10,685 nucleotides of DNA from Anaerolineae bacterium (GTDB taxonomy: Bacteria; Chloroflexota; Anaerolineae; UBA4142). Positions within the stretch are counted from its first letter, which is position 1, and each line of letters opens with the position of its first letter. Made by a program: the position numbers and the translations under genes. The stretch lies in the NCBI GenBank assembly GCA_027457205.1, contig DAIDTM010000654.1, positions 1 through 10,685 of the forward strand. The letters run 5' to 3'. The notes under the pieces are model-generated. The model did no database searches, was not told where the DNA came from, and was given only the letters and a program-made list of their open reading frames with translations. This document shows, piece by piece, positions 1 to 5,874 of the stretch.

Positions 1-793
1 AATCGTGGCACGCCGAGACCGCCTGCCGATGGTCGCGAATCATGCCGCTCAAACTCGATCCATGATCGCTCTGGCTGCCGACGCGTTCCGGGCGCGTGCT
101 TGCCAGAATCCGCCCGTCCAAAGCGACCAGGTCCATATAACCGGTTTGCCCCAGTCCGATAGGATTGGAGAAGGCGCGAATGTTGGGGTTGGTGAAATTC
201 AAGATGATGACGAGCGCGCCCGATACACTGCCGGCAGCGTCGCGGACCGGCGCGGCGGCAACCACCGAGGGACCCAGCGGTCCGCTCGGCTGCGCGACAT
301 GCGAGACGGCAAATGAAGTCCCCTTGAGCGCGGCAACGACCGGCGTGACATAGCCGAACATGATTCCGCCTGCCGTCGGCGGCTGCGCGGCGACCACCGC
401 GCCGGCGGGGTTCACCAAAAACACGCGGGAGGCAAAGAAACCGAGACGCTGGTACGCCTGATCGAGCGCGACGTTGGCGCTCTGCGTATCCGACCAATGG
501 TTTTCGCCGGCAGTGTGAGTCAGCACATCTTGAATATTGTCGAGCAGCGCATCGACGTAGCTGGCGCTCATCTGCGCGAGAATCACGCGCTCCTGGAGGT
601 TACGCTGGGTATTCTCGCTCAGCGCGGCAGTGCCGAGATACGCGAACAGACCGATCATCGAGAGCGTTCCGACCACCACCAGGATTGCCACCTTGGTGCT
701 CAAACCGATGGCGGGCAGACGCCGGACTGGCGTCCGCGCGTCCGATGTCTGCGCCGCGTTTCCTTTTCTCAGCAGGCGATTGATTCTCAACAT
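1..793 (-). CDS. dCache-type membrane sensor protein, 5' part only
   Basis: The reading frame opens with ATG at 793 and stays open for 264 codons to the left edge, so the C-terminal output domain is missing. GGAG four bases before the ATG is a usable ribosome site. Residues 1-30 are basic and cytoplasmic-looking, 34-53 form one membrane helix, and 54-264 look like an extracytoplasmic double-Cache sensor: a long helix (residues 60-95), then a PAS-like fold with VFLVNPAGAVVAA, a second VVAAAPVRDAAGSVSGALV segment, and GYMDLVALDGRILAS. In this family the domain normally feeds a HAMP domain with a histidine kinase, GGDEF or chemoreceptor output; which one cannot be seen. The last residues are SACHD and the next codon starts with T, so a c-type heme motif (CHDCH) at the edge is possible. 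The gene starts 22 bases after the redox operon's terminator, on the same strand. The sensor fold is fairly sure; the output is unknown. Confidence 0.7.
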   Translation of the reverse strand, partial: MLRINRLLRKGNAAQTSDARTPVRRLPAIGLSTKVAILVVVGTLSMIGLFAYLGTAALSENTQRNLQERVILAQMSASYVDALLDNIQDVLTHTAGENHWSDTQSANVALDQAYQRLGFFASRVFLVNPAGAVVAAQPPTAGGIMFGYVTPVVAALKGTSFAVSHVAQPSGPLGPSVVAAAPVRDAAGSVSGALVIILNFTNPNIRAFSNPIGLGQTGYMDLVALDGRILASTRPERVGSQSDHGSSLSGMIRDHRQAVSACHD

Positions 794-815
794 ATTGCTC
801 CGACGCCGTCGATGC

Positions 816-852
816 AAAAAACTGGCTCACTCCTCGATTGGAATGAGCCAGT
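816..852 (-). terminator. Intrinsic terminator closing the redox operon
   Basis: Read on the minus strand, ACTGGCTCA pairs perfectly with TGAGCCAGT (9 bp). The 14-base interval can add three more pairs after a mismatch. Six Ts follow directly (816-821 on the plus strand are A). It lies 52 bases after the HybB-like stop codon and just before the sensor start, so the sensor depends on read-through or its own promoter. Confidence 0.8.
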
Positions 853-864
853 CGTGACTCTGCC

Positions 865-883
865 TTTTCCCGCGCCGGGAAAA
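865..883. other. Perfect short hairpin between HybB-like gene and terminator
   Basis: TTTTCCCG (865-872) and CGGGAAAA (876-883) are exact complements around a 3-base loop. No T-run follows on the minus strand, so it is not a terminator by itself. It may stabilise the 3' end of the operon transcript. Confidence 0.45.
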
Positions 884-903
884 AGTTTCGATCAGCGAAC
901 GAT

Positions 904-2478
904 CTACGCCGGCGCGTGTTCGTGTTCCGTCGTAAACACCGGCAAGAACTTGGCGGCGAGTCCAAACGCCACCACGCCGGCGGCGATCAGCGAAAAGGTC
1001 ACCGTGAACTCGCCTAACGATGGCACGTAGACCGGTCCGCCGCTGGCGTATGCCCACCATCCCAGCAGCGAGGTGTTCAATCGATTCAGCACCACGCCGC
1101 CGACGATCAAGATCGCGGAGGCGAATAGCGCGTGCGAGTTCTCGCGCCCGCGCCGCGTCGCCAGAACGATCATCGGTACGAGCACGCCGAATAACATTTC
1201 GATCCAGTACAGCGTGCTGTGGAGACCGGGGACGATCAGGTATCCCGTCGCGCCGCGCGCGATCAGATCGTACACTTTCAGCACAAAGTAGATCAGGAGC
1301 ACGACCGATGCGGCGCGCCCCAAGCCCTGGAGCAGATCGGATTCCAGTTCCCGTCCGAACGCGCGCGCGCTCAGGTTCGATTCGATGATGGTCATTCCCA
1401 AACCAACCGCCACCGCGCTGATGAAGAAAAAGACTGGCAGCAGCGGCGAGTACCACAGTGGATTGATCTTTTCCGGAAAGATCAGAAACAGCGAACCCAG
1501 CGACGATTGATGCAGCGTGGACAGCACCATGCCCAAGATGACGAGCGGAATCGTGATCGCGCGCATCACTTTCAGGGGCCACTGTAATTTGAACTTTTCG
1601 AAAATGACCGGGCTGAATTCGAGCAAGAGCACCGTCGTGTAGAGCATCACACACCACGCCACTTCGAGCATCGGCGAGTGAATGTTCCACATAAAGATCG
1701 GATGCCAGACGTTGTACCAGCGCCCCAGATCGAAGAGCAAGCCGACGATCACCAGCAAGTAACCAAGCAGCGCGGTCAGGATCGCCGGGCGCGCAATCGG
1801 GTGGTATTTTTTGATGTTGAACACGTGCACCGTGCCGGCGATGACGAAACCGCCGGCAGCCAGCGCGACGCCGCTCACCACGTCAAAACCGATCCATAGT
1901 CCCCACGGCGTCGCGTCGCTCAGGTTCGTCACGTAGCCCAAGCCGAAGAAGAATCGGGAGACGGCGACGCCAAGCGCCGCCAGCCACAGCCCGCCGACGA
2001 GCGTAGCCGCCAGCGCGCCGCGTGCCGACACGCGCGGCAGCCGCACGCGCTGCAAAATCGGCAGTCGCTCCGAGAGCGGCTTGGATTCGCGCGCCGCATC
2101 TGGATTCAGCTTGCGCTCCAGCCACGCGCCGACGCCGAGCAAGATCACGATCGGCACGCCGATGCGCAGCACGAACAGATAAGCGAGGACGGCGACGTCG
2201 CGCACGAGCATCAGCAAGTCCACAAACTGATTCGTCACGAGCGCCCAGCCGATCACGAGAATGACCGTGAGGACGACAATCGAGACGACGCCGAGCAGCA
2301 CCGGGTGAATCGAAAAGGGCAGTTTGATCCGCGCGCGTGTGCTCTCGCCATTGCCGTTGGCGCGCGGCTCGAGCCAGCGCTTGAGCAGGTACAGCACGCC
2401 GAAGACGACGAGCAGCGGCACGGCGATCCGCACGACGAGCATGAAGACGATCAACGCGAATTCCAGTGTGGGCGACAT
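904..2478 (-). CDS. hybB: HybB/NrfD-like integral membrane quinone-interacting subunit
   Basis: Protein of 524 aa. The start at 2478 is chosen because GGAGG lies seven bases upstream; the in-frame ATG at 2484 is too close to it. From about residue 155 the protein is a multi-helix NrfD/HybB-type membrane protein with family hallmarks such as DATPWGLWIGFDV (188-200), VRALTAG-like small-residue helices, and PAILTALLGY...DLGRWYNVWHPIFMWNIHSP split over 231-269. In this family the protein takes electrons from, or gives them to, the quinone pool and pairs with a four-cluster ferredoxin subunit. Residues 1-150 are extra compared with the roughly 390-aa E. coli HybB. They hold two copies of a membrane module (about 5-38 and 88-126) that also occurs in the small protein at the head of the operon. 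It follows the ferredoxin gene by 29 bases. No hydrogenase or molybdopterin subunit is adjacent, so the hyb name indicates fold, not substrate. Confidence 0.88.
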   Translation of the reverse strand: MSPTLEFALIVFMLVVRIAVPLLVVFGVLYLLKRWLEPRANGNGESTRARIKLPFSIHPVLLGVVSIVVLTVILVIGWALVTNQFVDLLMLVRDVAVLAYLFVLRIGVPIVILLGVGAWLERKLNPDAARESKPLSERLPILQRVRLPRVSARGALAATLVGGLWLAALGVAVSRFFFGLGYVTNLSDATPWGLWIGFDVVSGVALAAGGFVIAGTVHVFNIKKYHPIARPAILTALLGYLLVIVGLLFDLGRWYNVWHPIFMWNIHSPMLEVAWCVMLYTTVLLLEFSPVIFEKFKLQWPLKVMRAITIPLVILGMVLSTLHQSSLGSLFLIFPEKINPLWYSPLLPVFFFISAVAVGLGMTIIESNLSARAFGRELESDLLQGLGRAASVVLLIYFVLKVYDLIARGATGYLIVPGLHSTLYWIEMLFGVLVPMIVLATRRGRENSHALFASAILIVGGVVLNRLNTSLLGWWAYASGGPVYVPSLGEFTVTFSLIAAGVVAFGLAAKFLPVFTTEHEHAPA

Positions 2479-2507
2479 GGTCATTCCTCCAAAAATTTTT
2501 CGTCCAG

Positions 2508-3413
2508 TTATTTGTTCGTCACGGTCGCCGGCGCTTCGACCAGTTTTTTCGATTCGCCGCGATGCGTCCACCACGCGACGCCGCTCAACAGCACGGCGAC
2601 GGAACCCAGCACGGCTGGGATTTTCTCCATCGCGTTCCAGGTGTACTGCGGCAGCGGCTCGGAGGGCAGATCGGTGCGAAAGCCCAGTTCTTCAAACGGC
2701 GCGCCGCTGATGTACAGCCGCGACGTTCCGCCGAGTTCGTGCTCGCCGTAAATGTGGTTCACATACTTGCCGGGACTCTGGGCGATGCGGTCTTGCGCGA
2801 TCGCCAGAACGTCGGTGCGATTGCCAAAGAGGAGCGCCTGATTGGGACATGCCTGGACGCAGGCGGGTTGCTTGCGCGTGCCATCCGCCATACACGCCTG
2901 GGTGCACTTGGCAATCTTGGGATCGGGCGAAGTCCAATCGTACTTGGGAATCCCAAACGGGCACGCTGCCATGCAATAGCGGCAGCCGATGCAAATGTTC
3001 TCATCGTACGCCACGTGACCATCGGCGGCTTTGGTCAGCGCGCCGACCGGGCACGAGGCAACGCACGCGGGGTTCTCGCAGTGCATGCACGCCCATTTGA
3101 CCGGCTTGAGGACCGGCTTGTTCAACGTCGGCGAGATGTTTTTAAGCTCGATCACCGACAGCGTGGTTGCCGACAGGCAAGTGGGCGGAATCGGATCGGT
3201 TGGCAAATGATTGGCAATCTTGCACGCGGTCGTACAACTGTTGCAGCCGACGCAGCGCGTCGTGTCGATGAGTACGGCAGTGCCGGTATGCGGTGTGATC
3301 GGCACCGCGGCGCCCGGCGTGAGCGCCGCCGGGGACGCGAACTTGGCGCCCATGCCGAGCATAGCAGCGCTTGCGCCGCACGCTTTGAGGAAATCACGTC
3401 GCGAGATGTTCAT
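2508..3413 (-). CDS. hybA: HybA-like Tat-exported ferredoxin with four [4Fe-4S] sites and C-terminal anchor
   Basis: Protein of 301 aa. The ATG at 3413 is preceded by AGGAGG at good spacing. It begins with a twin-arginine signal (SRRDFLK, residues 4-10), so it is predicted to act outside the cytoplasmic membrane. Cysteines group as four cluster sites: C54/57/60/64, C109/112/117/121, C141/144/147/151 and C170/174/185/189. This is the DmsB/NrfC/HybA pattern in which ligands swap between motifs. Residues 264-283 form a hydrophobic helix, the C-terminal anchor typical of HybA. The fourth motif reads KCTQAC, that is CxxxC rather than the usual CxxC. The role is electron wiring between a periplasmic partner and the HybB-like protein encoded next. 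No large catalytic subunit lies in the operon, so the electron donor or acceptor is unknown. It is 36 bases after the small CW protein gene. Confidence 0.92.
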   Translation of the reverse strand: MNISRRDFLKACGASAAMLGMGAKFASPAALTPGAAVPITPHTGTAVLIDTTRCVGCNSCTTACKIANHLPTDPIPPTCLSATTLSVIELKNISPTLNKPVLKPVKWACMHCENPACVASCPVGALTKAADGHVAYDENICIGCRYCMAACPFGIPKYDWTSPDPKIAKCTQACMADGTRKQPACVQACPNQALLFGNRTDVLAIAQDRIAQSPGKYVNHIYGEHELGGTSRLYISGAPFEELGFRTDLPSEPLPQYTWNAMEKIPAVLGSVAVLLSGVAWWTHRGESKKLVEAPATVTNK

Positions 3414-3449
3414 AAGTCGCCTCCTGATTTATATGGTTGATTGAATGAT

Positions 3450-3812
3450 TTAAGCGGCGATGCTTTGCGGTTTGTAGAGCGCGCAGGTGAAACATTCCTC
3501 GCGCAGTTTTCCGCCGTCGGCTTGGAGCGCGAGCCAGCACGGCAGATCAGGGCGCTTGAACGCGGCGCATTCGGCGCGGCGCGCGGTCTCGCAGCGCTTG
3601 AGATTCCAGCAATGCACCTGGATGATGTTGCCAGACCGCGTCACCTGCGGCGCGCTATGCGTCTGGAGCGTCGCGCTGACCGGCTCTTCGCGCGGCGCGA
3701 GTTTCTTTTCCAACCACCGTCCGATGAGAAGCGTGATCAGAATCGGGACGCCGATGCGCAGAAAGAACATTAACACGACGGTGAGCGCGATAATCAAGTC
3801 TTCGAGAAACAT
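3450..3812 (-). CDS. Small membrane-anchored Cys-rich 'CW' domain protein
   Basis: Protein of 120 aa. The start at 3812 is supported by GGAGG six bases upstream; the open frame extends further upstream, but through terminator and tRNA sequence. Residues 4-32 are a membrane segment ending in LRIGVPILITLLIGRWLE, followed by KKLAP. After a linker, residues 67-114 carry six cysteines spaced C68W-x4-C74-x7-C82-x9-C92W-x14-C107-x2-C110. From memory this resembles the small two-CW cysteine domain found at the end of some bacterial sensor proteins; ligand binding (Fe-S, zinc or disulphide) is not established here. The membrane segment matches a module present twice in the HybB-like protein: 16 of 23 residues are identical to the second copy. 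As first gene of the HybA/HybB-like operon it is likely a subunit or assembly partner of that complex. The gene is clear; the function is inferred. Confidence 0.8.
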   Translation of the reverse strand: MFLEDLIIALTVVLMFFLRIGVPILITLLIGRWLEKKLAPREEPVSATLQTHSAPQVTRSGNIIQVHCWNLKRCETARRAECAAFKRPDLPCWLALQADGGKLREECFTCALYKPQSIAA

Positions 3813-3848
3813 CGGACACCTCCAACGGCGGGATGCGCCTTCACTCTG

Positions 3849-3857
3849 GGTATACCA
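3849..3857 (-). promoter_or_regulatory. Possible extended -10 promoter for the redox operon
   Basis: On the minus strand TGG-TATACC reads as an extended -10 element about 37 bases before the first operon start. No convincing -35 hexamer is seen at 16-18 bases. GGTATACC is itself palindromic. This gap between the tRNA terminators and 3812 must hold the operon promoter unless there is read-through. Confidence 0.35.
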
Positions 3858-3909
3858 CATTGATCCGTGCAATGACCATTCGTCGAGCGATACATCTTGG
3901 AATGAACAA

Positions 3910-3935
3910 AACACCCCATCGCGGGATGGGGTGTT
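3910..3935 (-). terminator. Second tandem terminator hairpin downstream of tRNA-Thr
   Basis: AACACCCCATC (3910-3920) pairs perfectly with GATGGGGTGTT (3925-3935) around a 4-base loop. On the minus strand the stem is followed by TTGTTCATT, a weak T-tract. It backs up the stronger terminator at 3952-3994 and insulates the redox operon. Confidence 0.6.
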
Positions 3936-3951
3936 GTCTGTATGCCATACT

Positions 3952-3994
3952 AAAAAGACCTGACCGGTCGTCTTTGGCGAAAACCGGTCAGGTC
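3952..3994 (-). terminator. Intrinsic terminator of tRNA-Thr
   Basis: Minus strand: GACCTGACCGGT pairs perfectly over 12 bp with ACCGGTCAGGTC around a 14-base loop, followed by five Ts (3952-3956 are A on plus). The stem begins four bases after the tRNA 3' CCA. Confidence 0.88.
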
Positions 3995-3998
3995 GGGC

Positions 3999-4074
3999 TG
4001 GAGCCACCTTTCAGACTTGAACTGAAAACCGGCCGCTTACGATGCGGCTGCTCTACCGATTGAGCTAAGGTGGC
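3999..4074 (-). tRNA. tRNA-Thr (anticodon CGT), CCA encoded
   Basis: The 76-base cloverleaf folds fully by eye: acceptor GCCACCT/AGGTGGC, D-stem GCTC/GAGC with AATCGGTA loop, anticodon stem GCCGC/GCGGC with loop ATCGTAA, variable loop of five bases, T-stem TTCAG/CTGAA with loop TTCAAGT, discriminator T, and an encoded CCA. The anticodon, plus-strand positions 4039-4041, reads CGT on the minus strand and decodes ACG (Thr). Promoter and terminator flank it closely, so it is a single-gene transcription unit. Confidence 0.95.
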
Positions 4075-4096
4075 GCGCACATATTCTTCTGCCGCT

Positions 4097-4125
4097 ACTA
4101 TAGCACAGGTCTTTTATTTTGGCAA
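4097..4125 (-). promoter_or_regulatory. Sigma70-type promoter of tRNA-Thr
   Basis: On the minus strand: -35 TTGCCA (4120-4125), 17-base spacer, -10 TATAGT (4097-4102) with an upstream TGC extension. Predicted start is about 16 bases before the mature tRNA 5' end. Confidence 0.8.
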
Positions 4126-4152
4126 ACAATTTCCAATCGACGCGCGCCCCCA

Positions 4153-4181
4153 TTGCCAAACCCCGCGCGCTGTGGCATAAT
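4153..4181 (+). promoter_or_regulatory. Sigma70-type promoter of the S51 peptidase gene
   Basis: -35 TTGCCA (4153-4158), 17-base spacer, -10 CATAAT (4176-4181) preceded by TGG. It diverges from the tRNA promoter, which uses the same -35 hexamer 27 bases away. Predicted start near 4188 gives a leader of about 15 bases, just enough for the GGAGG at 4194-4198. Confidence 0.78.
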
Positions 4182-4202
4182 CGCAGCCGAAACGGAGGCA
4201 AC

Positions 4203-4907
4203 ATGACCGGAACTCTTGCGCTCGTCGGCGCAGGCGAGTTTCTCGATACGATGAGTTCAGTCGATCAAGTATTGCTGGCATTGGCAGGCGGCACGCGCGT
4301 CGCCGTCCTGCCAACCGCGTCCGCGCCGGACGGTCCCGGCGTGCCGGAACACTGGGCGCAGATGGGCATCGATCATTTCAACCGATTGGGCGCGCAGACC
4401 GACGCGGTGATGGCGCTCGACCGCGCTGCCTGCGCTGATACCGCGCTGGCGGAGCGCGTTCGCGCGGCGAACCTCGTCTACTTCTCCGGCGGCAAGCCGG
4501 ACTATCTCTACAACACGCTGGTCGACACGCCCGTGTGGGACGCGGTGAAAGAGGTCCTCGGGCGCGGCGGCGTCCTCGCCGGGTGCAGCGCGGGCGCGAT
4601 GATGCTGGGCGCGTACCTGCCGGTCTTTTCGCGGCGAATGGGGATGCCGTCGATTGGCAAATGGCAGAATGGATTTGCGTTCGTGCCGCACGCGATCATC
4701 GCGCCGCACTATAACGAGTTTCCGGAAGTGTTCAGCGGGCTGATGTTCAGCGGACGACCGGCGGAGACGTTCTTGATCGGCATCGATGCGGATACCGCGC
4801 TGGTTGGATCGGATGGACATTGGCAAGTGATGGGCGCGCGGCGCGTGACGATCAAGCACGAGCATGCGACGCAGCGGTACACGCAGGGAGAGGCGGTACC
4901 CCTCTAA
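4203..4907 (+). CDS. Cyanophycinase / peptidase S51-like class I glutamine amidotransferase-fold protein
   Basis: Protein of 234 aa. The start at 4203 is chosen because GGAGG lies four bases upstream and the promoter sits just before; the longer frame from 4119 would start upstream of the promoter. Family marks: N-terminal GALALVGAGEF-like strand (residues 4-13), LPTAS (36-40), YFSGGKPD (93-100), the nucleophile elbow GCSAGAMM (127-134) with Ser129 as likely nucleophile, and the C-terminal GIDADTALV (193-201) that is typical of cyanophycinase-like proteins. The family cleaves dipeptides or isoaspartyl bonds. Residues for true cyanophycin binding cannot be judged, and no cyanophycin synthetase is present, so a general peptidase role is equally likely. 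No signal peptide is seen, so it is probably cytoplasmic. It converges on the GNAT gene with only nine bases between the stop codons. Confidence 0.85.
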   Translation: MTGTLALVGAGEFLDTMSSVDQVLLALAGGTRVAVLPTASAPDGPGVPEHWAQMGIDHFNRLGAQTDAVMALDRAACADTALAERVRAANLVYFSGGKPDYLYNTLVDTPVWDAVKEVLGRGGVLAGCSAGAMMLGAYLPVFSRRMGMPSIGKWQNGFAFVPHAIIAPHYNEFPEVFSGLMFSGRPAETFLIGIDADTALVGSDGHWQVMGARRVTIKHEHATQRYTQGEAVPL

Positions 4908-4916
4908 TCGCCGCGG

Positions 4917-5402
4917 TCAATCGAGAAGCATTTCCAATTCGATTTCGTCGCGCAGTGGGATGCCGTCGTTTCCGATGAGGGGTATCTCTGGCTTGAGCGT
5001 GCGCGCGGATTCCGCAGCGTTGCGATAGAGCGCCGCGAGGACAAACCCACGCTTTTGATAGAACCGTAGCGCGTGGGTATTGTCGTTCGTCGTGACCAGA
5101 AACAATCGCTGGCAGCCCGCCTGCCGCGCGAACGTTCTCACCGCATCGATCAACGCCGTACCGATACCCTGGTCGGGCTGCAAACTGTTGAGCGTGACGA
5201 TCTCGCACGCGCTGCCGTCGATACGAAACGTGATCAGCCCGACGATCTCGCTGCCGCGCCGCGCGACGAAACCGGGCAATTTGTGCGGACGATAAACGAC
5301 GCCGCGCGAAACTACGATCTCCGCGCCCCATTGTCGCGTCGTGAAATCCGCAACCCAGCCGCAGTCGGCGGATGTGAGCGGTTGGATGATATAGTCTGAC
5401 AT
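4917..5402 (-). CDS. GNAT family N-acetyltransferase
   Basis: Protein of 161 aa, close to a minimal GNAT domain. Strands GFVARRGSEIVGLITFRID (44-62) and ACEIVTLNSL (65-74) lead to the acetyl-CoA loop QGIGTALID (78-86). The NDNTHALRFYQKRGF segment (106-120) is the standard GNAT C-terminal motif. It transfers an acetyl group from acetyl-CoA to an amine; the substrate cannot be read from the sequence. The ATG at 5402 has no clear Shine-Dalgarno sequence, unlike the neighbours, so the start is less sure. An extended -10 promoter candidate lies at 5531-5539, which would give a leader of about 125 bases. Transcription converges on the S51 peptidase gene. Confidence 0.88.
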   Translation of the reverse strand: MSDYIIQPLTSADCGWVADFTTRQWGAEIVVSRGVVYRPHKLPGFVARRGSEIVGLITFRIDGSACEIVTLNSLQPDQGIGTALIDAVRTFARQAGCQRLFLVTTNDNTHALRFYQKRGFVLAALYRNAAESARTLKPEIPLIGNDGIPLRDEIELEMLLD

Positions 5403-5411
5403 TTAAGCGAT

Positions 5412-5455
5412 ACCAAGTGACGAGTGGCGAGAAAGAAGAGCGTCACGCGTCACAG
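5412..5455. repeat. Degenerate GTGACGAGTGGCGAG-type intergenic repeat
   Basis: The stretch holds GTGACGAGTGGCGAG and then GTCACGCGTCAC, giving internal direct and inverted GTGAC/GTCAC copies. From memory, strings of this kind recur between genes in environmental Chloroflexota genomes; copies elsewhere in this genome cannot be seen here. Confidence 0.35.
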
Positions 5456-5530
5456 CCACCTTGCCGCAATTCGTGCGATGCTGACGCCCCGACCGACGCC
5501 GGTAAACGCAGCGGTTAGTGTCCCGGCAAC

Positions 5531-5539
5531 ATTGTAGCA
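5531..5539 (-). promoter_or_regulatory. Possible extended -10 promoter for the GNAT gene
   Basis: Minus strand TGC-TACAAT (5/6 match to TATAAT). The hexamer at the right distance, TTGTTG, is a poor -35. It would make a leader of roughly 120 bases. Confidence 0.4.
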
Positions 5540-5591
5540 CAACGAGAGCGAGGCAACAAATCCAATGGGCGGGCAACAATGCTCGCTCGTT

Positions 5592-5619
5592 TTGTTATTC
5601 GCGTGAACTGCAGTATAAT
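5592..5619 (+). promoter_or_regulatory. Near-consensus promoter driving the accessory patch
   Basis: A perfect TATAAT (5614-5619) lies 16 bases after TTGTTA (5592-5597). Predicted start is near 5626. No conventional gene follows until 6078, so the transcript carries a long leader with two tiny ORF candidates and several hairpins, or a separate small RNA. Confidence 0.6.
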
Positions 5620-5703
5620 GGGGTTGTGCGATTTTGATTAGCACGTCTTTCTTAGTCCCTGGTGTTCGTTTGAACTTGCCTCGCTTCATTGGAGAGGCAG
5701 CGT

Positions 5704-5838
5704 ATGATCACCGCTGGGGCTTTTCTATTCCCAAATAGCACCGGCTCACGAAAGGTCAAGCACGTGCCGTTGGGCGCGCTCCCGCGTCGGCGGCAGATGG
5801 TTTTTGGTTACCTTTCAGAATTGGTTTCCCGCATCTGA
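5704..5838 (+). CDS. Possible 44-aa small protein
   Basis: ATG at 5704 has GAGG six bases upstream and lies about 78 bases after the predicted transcription start at 5626. The 44-codon product begins MITAGAFLFPNS and is basic in the middle (GSRKVKHVPLGALPRRRQ). It has no membrane segment and is not recognised. The stop at 5836-5838 falls inside the hairpin at 5822-5853. It could be a leader peptide, the remnant of a longer gene, or chance. Support is start context and promoter only. Confidence 0.3.
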   Translation: MITAGAFLFPNSTGSRKVKHVPLGALPRRRQMVFGYLSELVSRI

Positions 5839-5853
5839 AGATGCAGGAAACCA
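5822..5853. other. Long hairpin (8 + 5 bp) in the accessory leader
   Basis: TGGTTTCC (5822-5829) pairs with GGAAACCA (5846-5853). After one C/A mismatch, GCATC (5831-5835) pairs with GATGC (5840-5844) over a TGAA tetraloop. No T-run follows on either strand, so it is not a simple terminator. It overlaps the end of the 44-codon ORF and precedes the 49-codon ORF. Confidence 0.6.
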
Positions 5854-5874
5854 TCCAAACCTAAAGTGACACCG

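Larger units (their letters stand above)
5403..5591. other. Non-coding gap, GNAT leader side
   Basis: Apart from the GTGAC-type repeat and the -10 candidate at 5531-5539, no supported gene is seen. A minus-strand open frame ending at 5450 has a coherent-looking tail (AAFTGVGRGVSIARIAARWL) but no start signal. It could be an eroded gene end. Confidence 0.4.

Noticed and set aside
497..1030. Plus-strand open frame of 177 codons across the sensor/HybB junction
   Set aside because: It is antisense to the sensor start, the terminator and the end of the HybB-like gene; the composition is Arg/His-rich shadow sequence with no motifs.
2479..2574. Longer HybB-like protein starting upstream at 2574
   Set aside because: That region is the end of the ferredoxin gene in another frame; GGAGG at ideal spacing marks 2478 as the start.
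2466..3440. Plus-strand open frame of 324 codons opposite the ferredoxin gene
   Set aside because: Antisense shadow. The minus strand has the Tat signal and sixteen ordered cysteines, and high GC keeps the opposite frame open by chance.
3999..4074. tRNA gene as the attachment site of an integrated island
   Set aside because: No integrase and no second copy of the tRNA 3' end were found within the window.
5450..5689. Minus-strand 79-codon frame
   Set aside because: It has no ribosome site, crosses the strong plus-strand promoter and shows no motif. Its tail could be a gene remnant, but that is too thin to annotate.
5690..5830. Glycine, cyclic-di-GMP or SRP-type RNA in the accessory leader
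   Set aside because: Short look-alike strings are present, but the conserved cores of these RNAs are missing.
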